Part shown: piece by piece, positions 53,893 through 64,000 of the stretch
Layout of the letters: every line of letters starts with the position of its first letter
Numbering within the stretch: position 1 is the first letter of the stretch
From: Plasmodium malariae
Lineage: Eukaryota; Apicomplexa; Aconoidasida; Haemosporida; Plasmodiidae
Direction of reading: 5' to 3'
DNA: 64,000 bases
Assembly: GCF_900090045.1 (NCBI RefSeq)
Contig: NC_041776.1
Span: forward strand, 310,001-374,000
Translations under genes and position numbers: made by a program
Notes under the pieces: model-generated
Seen by the model: the letters and a program-made list of their open reading frames with translations, nothing else
Database searches by the model: none
Told to the model about the DNA's origin: nothing

Positions 53893-54319
53893 TACATTTG
53901 GATTGAAAAAAAAGCTTAAAATTCTGCGTTACGCGCGTGCATCATGTTATGCCATTATACTCATAATTCATTAAAGGGAATATGTTGAAGTAAACGCCTT
54001 TTACATGTATATACATATTTGCACAAATGTATACATGAACATTAGCATATACGCATACATGCATATATGCATACGTTGTGTATATGCTAGTATGTATATA
54101 CATTTATGCATGCGAATGTTTATTATACGTACCCATGCATTAACCTCGTTCTTCTTGAAGCAAAATGCCAACAGTAACATATGCCGACTAATCTTTTTTT
54201 ACCATATATCTTGCACACAATAGTACATAGAAAATATTAATTGAGTAAAACGCATAAGTGGAATATTTATTTTTAAAAAAACAAAACTTAGAATTAAAAT
54301 CAAACTGGAAAGTTTGACA

Positions 54320-54475
54320 GTTAGTCATTTTGATAGTTATCCATTTTGATAGTTATCCATTTTGATAGTTAGTCATTTTGATAGTTAGTCATTTTGATAG
54401 TTATCCATTTTGATAGTTATCCATTTTGATAGTTATCCATTTTGATAGTTATCCATTTTGATAGTTATCCATTTT
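54320..54475. repeat. 18-bp minisatellite GATAGTTATCCATTTTGA
   Basis: About eight tandem copies of ATAGTTATCCATTTTG-like units with TTAGTCATTTTG variants, some 375 bp upstream of the SERCA start codon. The unit is not microsatellite-like. Confidence 0.9.
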
Positions 54476-54767
54476 TGCCGTTACCTTTTAGATCATTATA
54501 ACCAATTGCAAAAGGATTTCTCCAGAATTTTCCACATTTTATTTTTCTTTCTGTTTCGTTTTGTGTGCATGGTCAAGTGTAGATACATGCATAGGTGTAT
54601 GTTCTATCTGCCCATTTTCGTTTCCTAACTATATTAGACTAATTTTTTTTTTTTTTTTTTTTTTTGCCCTTTTGCTCTTTTCATCGTTCCTCACCTTGTT
54701 TTCCCAAAAAAAGAAAAAAAAAAAAAAAAAAAGAAAAAAGAAAAAAAAAGAGGACATATAGGAAGAC

Positions 54768-54798
<31 letters not shown>

Positions 54799-54850
54799 GG
54801 AAGACGCATAGGCATACATATAGGCACACAGACAATCGGACAAACCACAA

Positions 54851-57800
54851 ATGGAGAGCATCGTAAAGTACGCGCATGTGCATCATGTGGAGGAGGTGCT
54901 AAGGTCATTGGACGTGGACGAGAACGTTGGTTTGACAAAAGATAAACTGGAAAAGAGAAGAAGAGCATATGGATTAAACGAGTTGGAAGTAGAAAAGAAA
55001 AAGGGTATTTTAGAGCTCATATTAAATCAGTTTGACGATTTATTAGTAAAAATATTATTACTAGCAGCATTTATAAGTTTTGCTTTAACAATATTAGATA
55101 TGCAAAATAAGGAAGTGGCATTATCTGATTTTATAGAACCGTTGGTTATAGTAATGATATTAATTTTAAATGCAGCAGTAGGTGTATGGCAAGAATGTAA
55201 TGCTGAAAAGTCGTTAGAAGCATTGAAACAATTACAACCAACTAAAGCAAAAGTATTAAGAGATGGGAAATGGAAAATAATAGATAGCAAATATTTAACC
55301 ATAGGAGATATAATAGAATTAAATGTAGGAAATAAAACACCAGCTGATGCTAGAATTATTAAAATATTTTCAACAAGTATTAAAGTGGAACAGAGTATGT
55401 TGACTGGGGAATCTTGTTCAGTAGACAAATATGCGGATATATTAGATTTTAATTTAAAAAATTGTGAGATTCAATTAAAAAAAAATATATTATTTTCATC
55501 TACATCCATAGTTGCAGGTAGATGTTTAGCTGTAGTTATAAATATAGGTATGAACACAGAAATTGGAAATATACAGCATGCAGTCATTGAGTCCAAAAAT
55601 GAAGATACAGATACACCATTACAAATAAAAATAGATTCATTTGGAAGACAGTTATCAAAAATTATATTTGTTATATGTATTACTGTATGGATAATAAATT
55701 TCAAGCATTTTTCTGATCCTGTTCATGGATCTTTTCTCTATGGATGTTTATATTATTTTAAAATTAGTGTAGCTTTAGCTGTTGCTGCAATACCTGAAGG
55801 ATTACCAGCAGTTATCACCACATGTCTAGCCTTAGGTACAAGGAGGTTAGTAAAGAAAAATGCTATTGTAAGGAAATTACAAAGTGTAGAAACACTGGGT
55901 TGTACTACAGTAATATGCTCAGATAAAACTGGTACACTAACAACGAATCAAATGACAGCTACTGTATTTCATTTATTTAGAGAAACCAATGTATTAAAGG
56001 AATTCCAGCTATGCCAAAAGGGGGATAACTTTTTTTTCTATGAAACAAATACAAATGAAGGCATCGAGGAGGAGTCCTTTTTTAAAAAATTGAAAAAAAA
56101 AAAAAAAAAAAAAAAGTACAGGTGTGGAAGCGGAAGATCAAGAAGAGGAGGAAACGGAAGACGAAATGGAAACAGAGAAAATGGGGGGAGAAGAGCAGGG
56201 CGAGGGGAATTTCTATGGACGCAATAAGTACACGAATAGTAGTGGTTATAATAGTGGTAAACATAGTGGAGGTACTGATGGATATGATAAGGGAAATGCG
56301 GTTGGAAATACTAGTAGGAATAGACAAGGGAAAAACACAGAGGATGAAGCAAGCGATTATCCTCTTACCGAAATGAGCAGTAATGTGAACACGATCATAA
56401 GTCGAGGAAGTAAGATATTCGAAGATAAAATAAGTAAGTACTGTTATTCGGAATATGACTACAACTTTTACATGTGTCTAGTAAACTGTAATGAGGCAAA
56501 TATCTTTTGCAATCATCAAAATGAAATTGTAAAAAAATTTGGGGATAGCACTGAGTTAGCCCTACTCTACTTTGTTCATAACTTTGATATATTACCCAAC
56601 AACTTAAGGAATAATAAGATGCCGGCCGAGTATGAGAAGCCCAGCAATAACAACAACAGCGCAACGGGTAAAAAGAGTGACAACTTCAGTAGCAGAAGAA
56701 GTACATGGTCATACGCAGATAGTGAAAACTGTAATAGTAATTCGATCTCTAATAATTTTGAGAATAGTAAATATAATTGCAATAATAAGAGAGATGACAA
56801 GTCTGTTCCGAGTGAATGCATAGCTGCTTGGAGGAACGAATGTCAATTAGTGAAAATTATAGAATTTACACGAGAAAGAAAATTAATGAGTGTAATTGTT
56901 GAAAATAATAAAAATGAATTAATACTTTATTGTAAAGGAGCTCCAGAAAATATTATAAAAAATTGTAAATCTTATCTAACGAAAAATGACTTTCGTACAT
57001 TAACAGAAGAATTAAAAGAAGATATTCATAACAGAATTAAGAATATGGGGAAAAGGGCACTTAGAACTCTAAGTTTTGCTTTTAAAAAATTAAAAAAAAA
57101 TGATTTAAATATAACAAATGTAGAGGATTATTATAAATTAGAACAAGATCTAACGTATTTAGGTGGCCTGGGTATTATAGATCCACCCAGGAAATACGTT
57201 GGACGAGCTATTAATTTATGCCATCTTGCTGGCATAAGGGTGTTTATGATTACAGGGGATAACATAGATACAGCGAGGGCCATAGGGAGGGAAATAAACA
57301 TACTCAGCAGAGGGGATAATAATGGTAGCAACAGAAATGACCTAGATACTAGCCGCAATGCTTACCGCATGACTAACAGTAATGTTGCCGATGATGAATC
57401 GAGCGAGTGTTGCTATAATGGTAGGGATTTTGAAGACCTGCCACTTGAGAAACAAAAAAGTATATTAAAAAATAAACAAAAAATAATATTCTGTCGAACA
57501 GAACCAAAACATAAAAAGCAGATTGTCAAAATTTTGAAGGATCTAGGAGAAACTGTAGCTATGACAGGAGATGGGGTTAATGATGCCCCAGCTTTAAAAT
57601 CAGCAGATATAGGTATAGCTATGGGAATTAATGGGACAGAAGTAGCTAAAGAGGCTTCAGATATTGTACTAGCTGATGATAACTTTAATACAATCGTAGA
57701 GGCAATCAAAGAAGGTAGATGTATTTACAATAATATGAAAGCTTTTATACGTTATCTTATTAGTAGTAACATAGGTGAAGTTGCCTCCATTTTTATAACT

Positions 57801-59172
57801 GCACTTTTGGGAATACCTGACAGTTTAGCGCCTGTCCAGCTCCTCTGGGTTAACCTGGTCACAGACGGTCTACCCGCTACAGCACTGGGTATGTTTGACA
57901 GGCGTATGCACGCGTTCATGTGTAAATGTTCATATGTATGTGCTTTGTGCAGTTATGCTTATATATGTGTGCATCATTTCCAGTGCACTCTTGAATATTC
58001 TTGCGATTCTTCCTGCACGGGTGAAGGTTGAAAAGGGCTTAAGCCCCCTCAGTCACACCTGCTATTAAGCAGTTGCCTCTATATATAGGAATTTTTTTTT
58101 TTTTGTTTTTCTACTTGCCCGTTGAGCGCCCGTTACATATGGATCTATATCGTGTGTATATTGCTATAAATATAATAAAATTTGATTAATTTTACTACTA
58201 TTGGACAACTTCATTTCTGTACAGGATTTAACCCCCCGGAACATGACGTAATGAAATGTAAACCAAGGCATAAAAACGATAACTTGATTAATGGATTAAC
58301 CTTACTAAGATACATAATTATTGGAACATATGTAGGAATGGCCACTGTGTCTATATTTGTTTACTGGTATATATTTTACCCAGATTCGGATAATCATACG
58401 TTAATAAATTTTTATGAACTTTCTCATTATAATCAATGTAAAGCTTGGCCTAATTTTAAAGTCAACAGAATTTATGGCATGTCCGAAGATGCTTGTTCGT
58501 ACTTTTCGTCAGGAAAAGTTAAGGTAAATTCTGCACTGAGCAATTTTTGCATTATTTGACTTAAATTTGTAAAAATATAAAAAAAAAAAAAAAAGAAAAA
58601 GGGAGGACTAGTCCAGCGGTTCGATTGTCGTCTGACTCGAATGCAGAAACTGTTTTCCCTGTGTCTGTTTCCCTTTTTATCATTTTATTGTATTTTTTTT
58701 TTTTTTGTTTTACCCTATTGCTTTATATTTTACTCTATTGCTTTATATTTTACTCTATTGCTTTATATTTTACTCTACTGTATTTTAATTTATTTCATTG
58801 TGCTTCTTTTTACCGTGGTTCATTTTTCCTTCCTCCTCTCAGGCGAGCACGTTGTCACTATCCGTCCTTGTGTTAATAGAAATGTTTAATGCTTTAAATG
58901 CATTGAGTGAATATAACTCCTTATTTAATATCCCACCATGGAGAAACATGTATTTGGTACTAGCTATCATCGGATCCTTACTGTTACATTTTCTAATTAT
59001 TTATATTCCCCCCTTAGCAAGTATTTTTGGTGTTGTTGCCTTAACTGCGTATGATTGGTTCCTAGTATTTTTATGGTCTTTTCCTGTTATCATTATTGAT
59101 GAAGTTATTAAATTTTATGCAAAGAGACAATTAGATAAAGAGATATCATTGAGCAAGTTGAAAATTGACTAA
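54851..59172 (+). CDS. ATP6: SERCA-type calcium ATPase, ATP6 (frameshifted here)
   Basis: P-type ATPase that pumps Ca2+ from cytosol into the ER. Exons: 54851-57888, 58225-58523, 58843-59172. The start codon opens MESIVKYAHVHHVEEVL. Visible landmarks are the actuator motif TGES (about residue 185), the M4 calcium site PEGLP (about 315), the phosphorylation motif DKTGTLT (Asp about 358), KGAPE of the nucleotide domain, and GDGVNDAPALK in the hinge (about 905). A large, low-complexity insert in the nucleotide-binding domain is typical of Plasmodium SERCA. The insert contains a 23-A tract (56093-56115) where the frame changes by one base. After it the continuing frame reads KVQVEAEDQEEEET and stays open to the exon 1 donor. 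Corrected length is about 1,221 aa. The C-terminus ends KLKID. Confidence 0.96.
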
Positions 59173-59271
59173 ATTAAAATGTGCCTTGAAACAGGTGGCT
59201 TATGCACAAAACAGAAGTGCAGTTTTATGTATATTTTGAATTTTTTTTTTTCTTTCTTTCTTTCTTTCTTT

Positions 59272-59303
<32 letters not shown>

Positions 59304-59509
59304 GTGATGTTTCTTCTTAAAGTTTAAGGCTAAATTGTTGTACGCGTTTTTTTTTTTTTTTTTTTTTTTTTTTTCTTTCTTTTTCATTTCTTTTTCATTG
59401 ACACCCATTTTTCATGTCATGCTTTGCATTTATAATGGTCTGTTTTTTTCTTTTTTTTCTTTTTTTTCTTTTTTTTTTTTTTTTTTTTTTTTCCTTTTTT
59501 TTCCTTTTT

Positions 59510-59541
<32 letters not shown>

Positions 59542-59721
59542 TTTTTTTTTATTTATTTTTCTTCATTTTAATTTTTCTTCCATGCCCATTCTTTATGTCA
59601 AGCTTAGCATTTACAATGGTCTGTTTTTCTTTCTTTTTTTTTAAAATAGTTCACAATCATTTTGCACACACACTTTCTTCAAATGTTCCTTTTGAAGACA
59701 CTGCCAACATTTTGCCTAATT
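59173..59721. other. Spacer of long poly(T) tracts
   Basis: Tail-to-tail spacer between SERCA and the minus-strand candidate at 59722. T/C-rich tracts at 59240-59300, 59347-59400 and 59445-59570 make up most of it. A near-duplicate CCCATTxTTxATGTCAxGCTT...GGTCTGTTTTTC segment occurs at about 59404-59453 and 59582-59630. No gene is seen. Confidence 0.7.
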
Positions 59722-60209
59722 TTATAAGAATATAATTGGTTTACTAAACGGTTTATCTTTAATATATGCAAACTTTCGTTTAAGAGTAATTAATAAAGAC
59801 ATGTTTCTAGAATACATTTCAAACAATTTTTTATTTATTGGTACATACTAAAAAAGTGCAGTGAAAACGGAAAAAAAAAAAAAAAAAAAGGTAAACATAT
59901 GTACGAATACACATACATAAACATGTACATGTTCATATCTTTTTTTTTTTTTTTATTTTTTAAGAAAAATTTTGCATTTATGAACGATTAAACATTGATA
60001 CACAGAAACATTAACATGGATATGGACAGAAATGCTGAATATAGTGGATGCTGTATTTTATTATTTTATTTTTTTTTTACTTCCCTTCCTTTTTTTTTCT
60101 CTTCCTTTTTTTTATTTTTTTTTTTTACTTCCCTTCCTTTTTTTTTCCTTTACTGACTTTTTTCCCCATCGAATAGTTGTAACACGTTCCGTGCAAGGTT
60201 AGAATTCAT
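59722..60209 (-). CDS. Candidate small three-exon gene, function unknown
   Basis: Exon 1 is 60154-60209 (MNSNLARNVLQLFDGEKS). A 19-nt exon 2 is 60016-60034. Exon 3 is 59722-59847 (YVPINKKLFEMYSRNMSLL... ending DKPFSKPIIFL then stop). Phases agree, introns are 119 and 168 bp, and acceptors are TATTCAG and CTTTTTTAG. The product would be 66 aa, basic, with codon composition unlike the flanking poly(T). Exons 1 and 3 look solid; the tiny exon 2 is the least certain, and an overlapping alternative at 60025-60048 exists. It is convergent with SERCA and divergent from the EF-hand gene, sharing a 360-bp promoter region. I do not recognise the protein; the basic character suggests an organelle or ribosomal part, but that is a guess. 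Confidence 0.45.
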
Positions 60210-60568
60210 CTTGTTTGTGAATAAAATAGTAATGAAATTTTCTTTTGAATTAGTTAATACTTAGTGGTGCGCCATTTGAACATTTGTTGGTGTGGTCAAA
60301 TAGCAAAGCAGTGAAACGGTATGAATGTCTCTTTTATTTAGCTTCATTTTACGTTATCTTGTTTTGCTGCTCATTCCGCACTGTTCCCCCTTTTATACAC
60401 ATTTTCCAAATTGGTATTCATTATCTTAGAAGGCACAAAAAGAGCTCAGCAAACTTATTTGTTTGCTAATGGTTTAAATGGCAAGGAGAAAAAGAAAGAG
60501 GAAAATGTAAACGAAGTAAAGTATCATAAAGTAAAATAAAAACAAGTAAAATACAGAAAAAAGAAAAA
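60210..60568. promoter_or_regulatory. Putative divergent promoter region
   Basis: If the minus-strand candidate ending at 60209 is real, these 359 bp separate two divergent start codons and would carry both 5' UTRs and promoters. The region is less AT-rich than most spacers here. No core element is identified. Confidence 0.3.
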
Positions 60569-61952
60569 ATGCAGTTAGCCAATTTTGACAGCAAAAAGAA
60601 CGAGTTTAATTACGAGTATGATATTACCAAGAAAATTGTCTCGAAGATATTAAATAAGCTGAACAAGGAACAGGGAATATCGTCTGGCACCAAAGATTAC
60701 AACAGGTTATACGATTGCACTCTTTACATTAAGACCTTATTTATTTTTCATTCATTTATTCATATATTCATAAGTTCATATATTCATAAGTTCATATATT
60801 CATAACTTCATATATTCATAACTTCATATATTCATAAGTTCATATATTCATAACTTCATATATTCATAACTTCATATATTCATAAGTTCATATATTCATA
60901 AGTTCATATATTCATAACTTCATATATTCATAACTTCATATAGTCATAAGTTCATATAGTCATAAGTTCATATAGTCATAAATTGTTTTATATGCGTATT
61001 TTTTTTTTTTTTTTGTTTTGACTCCCATCGTCGTGGTGATTTTAACCTGTATGTTCAAACATAAATGCTCATCAAAAAAGAAATAGAAAAAAAAAAAAAA
61101 AATATATCAAAATAAAACAAAATGTAGCAAAATAGAACAAATTAGGACAAATTAGAACGAAGTAGCTAATACCACAAATAGCACAACACAGTCGGTCTAA
61201 AAAACTTGTCTGAAAAAACAATCACTACATAGGGGTTAATAAATTCCCTTTTCTTTCCTCATTGATCAGTTGTACATGTGATTCTTGAATTGAGCGAATA
61301 AAAAAAAAAAAAAAAAAAAAAAAAAATATTACTTCATTATGCCAAAAAAAAAAAAATAGAGATATAAAAAGCCGAAAAAAAAGCATTTTGCATTTGTCAC
61401 TATCTTTTTCTTATTCATATACTTATTCATATTCTGTTTTCTTCCATTTTTAGGAGTAAAATTGTGAAATATTTCTTCGAAGCTGAATTGCTATTTAAAT
61501 ATCATGATATGAACAAGTCAGGCGAATTAGACATCAAACTGTTTCCACAAATGGCTAGACAATTAAAACAAATTTATGATATACGAGATATAAAAAAATT
61601 CGAAAAAGAAATGCAGTTCAAGAAAATAAATAAGATGAGTTTACCAATGTTTTTAACCTTATTAAAAAGAAGACTATTCAAAACTATTGATGAAAATGAA
61701 ACATTCCAAAAATATTTCCATGTCTTAGATATGGATAAAAAAAACAAAATTGATGTTAATAAATTAAAGTCTTTTTTAAGTTTAATTGGAGATAAGGTAA
61801 GTGCGGAAAATTTTGATTTTTTTTTTAAATATAACATTACAAATAATGATAAGTTAAAAGAAGAAGATATTATAATGGATGATAAAAATAATCCAACAGA
61901 AATTTCCGCTGATGCGTATAGAGATATGTTAACTTATTATAAGTACCTGTAG
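60569..61952 (+). CDS. EF-hand domain protein (two exons, 211 aa)
   Basis: Calmodulin-superfamily protein of unknown role. Exon 1 is 60569-60705 (MQLANFDSKKNEFNYEYD...) and exon 2 is 61454-61952, joined in phase as NRSKIVKYFFEAELLF. The first EF loop is DMNKSGELDIKLF (residues in positions 1, 3, 5, 7 and 9 are suitable, but position 12 is Phe rather than Glu). The second is DMDKKNKIDVNKL, with Lys at position 5 and Leu in place of the final Glu. A third weaker region (EEDIIMDDKNN...) precedes the C-terminus. Both clear loops lack the bidentate Glu, so Ca2+ binding is doubtful. The 748-bp intron is largely a repeat. No signal peptide, membrane segment or kinase domain is present. Confidence 0.8.
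60751..60982. repeat. 16-bp intronic minisatellite TTCATATATTCATAAG
   Basis: About 14 tandem copies of TTCATATATTCATAAG or TTCATATATTCATAAC inside the EF-hand gene intron, with the last copies changed to TTCATATAGTCATAAG. Confidence 0.92.
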
Positions 61953-63449
61953 CATTTTCTCTGATCCACATAGACACCTATACCAGTAAAAGTATTAATG
62001 CGCATAGCAAGATCTTTTATGGTATGATAATATGCACAAAAAAAAAGTGTACAACGCCAATTCTCAAAAAAAATTAGAAGATCAGTATAAAAAAAAAAAA
62101 AATTAAATATACAATATAAAAAAATATAAAATGAATTTTTTTTTCTGTGTTTTTGTCTTTGTTTTTTTTTTCCTTTATATTGTTGTTAAATTATTCTCAC
62201 AATTAAATACACACTTGTGTGTAACAATATGGCTTATGGGAGCTTCTAATTTTTTTTTTTTTTTTTTTTTTTATTTAAAAAAACACTGATAAGAGCTTCC
62301 AACATTAATCAGAAATAAGTAGACGTGAGTAACTTCTTTCTCCTCCTTATTTCTTTTCTCATTTACTTAATGTACATATAAATATACGAATATATACACA
62401 TGTAAATATAAGAGAATATATACCTACATTCGCGATACCTTCAATTATTTACACCGTTGAGTGAGAAAAACGTCTTAGCGCAAACCTACCATTTTGATCT
62501 TGTCAAATGAGTTAACTTTTTGGCGCCCTTAAAATTTATGCAAATAAAAGGGTATACGTGAAAACGGGCACATATGCACCTTTTTTATGTATATATAAAT
62601 ATTTATATGTACATAATTATATATATATGTATGCATACATAAGTGTGTACATACGTATTCGTGTACATACGTATGCGTGTACATACATGTGTTAAACGGC
62701 CGAAATGTGAGATCTGTTTTTGCCTCTGCATCGACGCTTAAGCACAAAAAGGGATATCATCCCGTTCGCAAGACCAATGGGGAAATGATAAAATTTTTAA
62801 ATGAAATGAGTAGAATTTGGCTATAATGCAAGTGGCACTACAACTTTTGATATTTTTTTTTTGATTTTTTAAAAATTACATTAACTGATCATCATTTTAG
62901 CTTGTACAATTTCTCCTATGGGGAAAAATAAGAAAAACAAAATAGGACAAAGAAAAAAAAAAAAAAAAAAAAAGTAATGAAATAACGAAAATTTGGCAGG
63001 ATAAAATGATGAAATGTACTCGCCAGCGAATTCGACGTTTAAAAAAAAAAAAAAAATAGTGCATTTTTCAGTTTGCTCTTAATTTGCTTTTAATTCGTGT
63101 TTGTGTTTAATTTTATCGTTTTTTTTCTTTTTTTTCTTTTTTTTCTTTTTTTCCTTTTTTTTTCTTTTTTTTCTTTTTTTCCTTTTTTTTTCTTTTCTTT
63201 TTTCTTTTTATTTCATCCATCATTTCTTGCTTTTTCTCTTCCTTTTTCTCTTCCTTTTTTCCTTCCTTTTTTCTTAAGTTTTCATAGTTATTTCGCTTTC
63301 AATAAAATGATAAACCTTCCAATGAATTCTTTTTCTTGTAACTTAATTTTTAGCCTAAAATATGCAGTGTTGATGAAGCCTTAAAATGAATGTATAGCAG
63401 TTCTTTGTGTACTTTTTGGCAGAAACAGTCATATTTTCCTACATATATA

Positions 63450-63488
<39 letters not shown>

Positions 63489-64000
63489 AATACATATACA
63501 AATGCATGTGCACACATACTTGTACGCACATTTACCCACGTATACCTATGCATACGCTCATACGTATATGTACATACTTATTATACATTTGTATACGTAC
63601 GCTCCGTGTGTGTACAAATAACAGTGCTTAAATTACACACACGCACAGTAATCTAAAGTCGAAAGGAGAGTTTTCCTTGGTTCACTAAAATAGAGAATTT
63701 TATATATTCATTTGCTTAGTTATTCGCTTACGTATTTAAATATATATTTAAATACAAATATATATTTAAATACAAATATATATTTAAATATTTATTTTAT
63801 TATTTATTTTGTTTAATTTTATTTTATTTTTATTTTTATTTTTTTTTCTGTCATGCATTATACGCTGAGCGTTTATGAACTATGTGCAATTAACTACTTA
63901 ACATTGTAAATTTTTTTTTTTTTTTTTTTTTTTTAAACATTCAATTGGGAGGAAGCCGGTTTGCACGTTATCCCTCCATTAATCATTCCATTTCGTAGTC
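61953..64000. other. Spacer downstream of the EF-hand gene
   Basis: Poly(A/T) runs (62088-62103, 62250-62272, 62954-62973, 63909-63934), TTTTTTTTC-type pyrimidine tracts (63119-63280), a (TA)n array (63454-63484) and an AAATATATATTTAAATACAA repeat (63735-63790) are visible. No gene or RNA is recognised up to the window end. Confidence 0.7.

Larger units (their letters stand above)
50257..54850. other. Divergent 4.6-kb spacer between TSR2 and SERCA
   Basis: This is the longest gene-free stretch. It contains (TAA)n (50310-50342), a 16-bp ACAGAAAAACAAAAGA repeat (50525-50660), (TA)n arrays (50920-50940 and 52578-52612), a 22-bp repeat (53110-53275), an 18-bp repeat (53735-53890), an 18-bp repeat (54320-54475) and poly(A/T) around 54640-54735. 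Coding-like fragments lie at 51730-52375 (minus) and 54125-54190. Both the TSR2 and SERCA promoters must lie here. Confidence 0.6.

Overview
This is nuclear DNA from a malaria parasite (genus Plasmodium). The base composition is extremely AT-rich. Homopolymeric A/T tracts of 20-30 bases, (TA)n arrays and AT minisatellites fill the introns and spacers, and the proteins carry Asn, Lys and Asp low-complexity insertions. Recognised gene order, left to right: NCR1 (+), a membrane/ubiquitin-fold-like protein (-), a CCR4-type nuclease (-), an Asn-repeat protein (+), centrin-1 (-), IspD (-), Rab5c (-), BMS1/AARP2 (-), a secreted basic protein (-), a 1,621-aa Asn-rich protein (-), TSR2 (-), SERCA/ATP6 (+), an EF-hand protein (+). 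From memory this matches the internal, non-subtelomeric part of P. falciparum chromosome 1 (about PF3D7_0106300 to PF3D7_0107500) and I see no var/rif/pir-type gene. The species cannot be fixed from sequence alone; it looks like a non-falciparum Plasmodium.

Layout. 1-4.4 kb is spacer. 4.4-9.4 kb is NCR1. 10.8-16.5 kb holds two minus-strand genes, including a nuclease split into ten short exons that I rebuilt exon by exon. 17.6-19.2 kb is a conserved helical protein. 19.7-22.1 kb is six-exon centrin, with repeats filling its introns. 22.3-22.8 kb is a candidate tiny three-exon gene. 23.8-26.3 kb is IspD. 28.1-30.7 kb is nine-exon Rab5c. 33.7-37.6 kb is BMS1. 39.3-40.2 kb is a secreted protein with a PEXEL-like motif. 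41.4-46.3 kb is the large Asn-rich gene. 47.3-47.6 kb is a candidate two-exon gene followed by a 600-bp perfect hexanucleotide array. 48.9-50.3 kb is four-exon TSR2. 54.9-59.2 kb is SERCA. 59.7-60.2 kb is another candidate small gene, and 60.6-62.0 kb is the EF-hand gene.

The genes are ordinary eukaryotic single units with no operon logic. They cover membrane lipid homeostasis (NCR1), apicoplast isoprenoid synthesis (IspD), ER calcium (SERCA), endosomal traffic (Rab5c), the microtubule-organising centre (centrin) and 40S ribosome maturation (BMS1, TSR2).

Two points deserve attention. First, three long genes (NCR1, IspD, SERCA) are each interrupted once, exactly at a 23-26 base poly(A) tract, and all three breaks shift the frame the same way. 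Second, several small multi-exon genes or gene fragments lie in spacers that look empty by simple ORF length. I found no mobile element, CRISPR array, or recognisable tRNA or rRNA gene.
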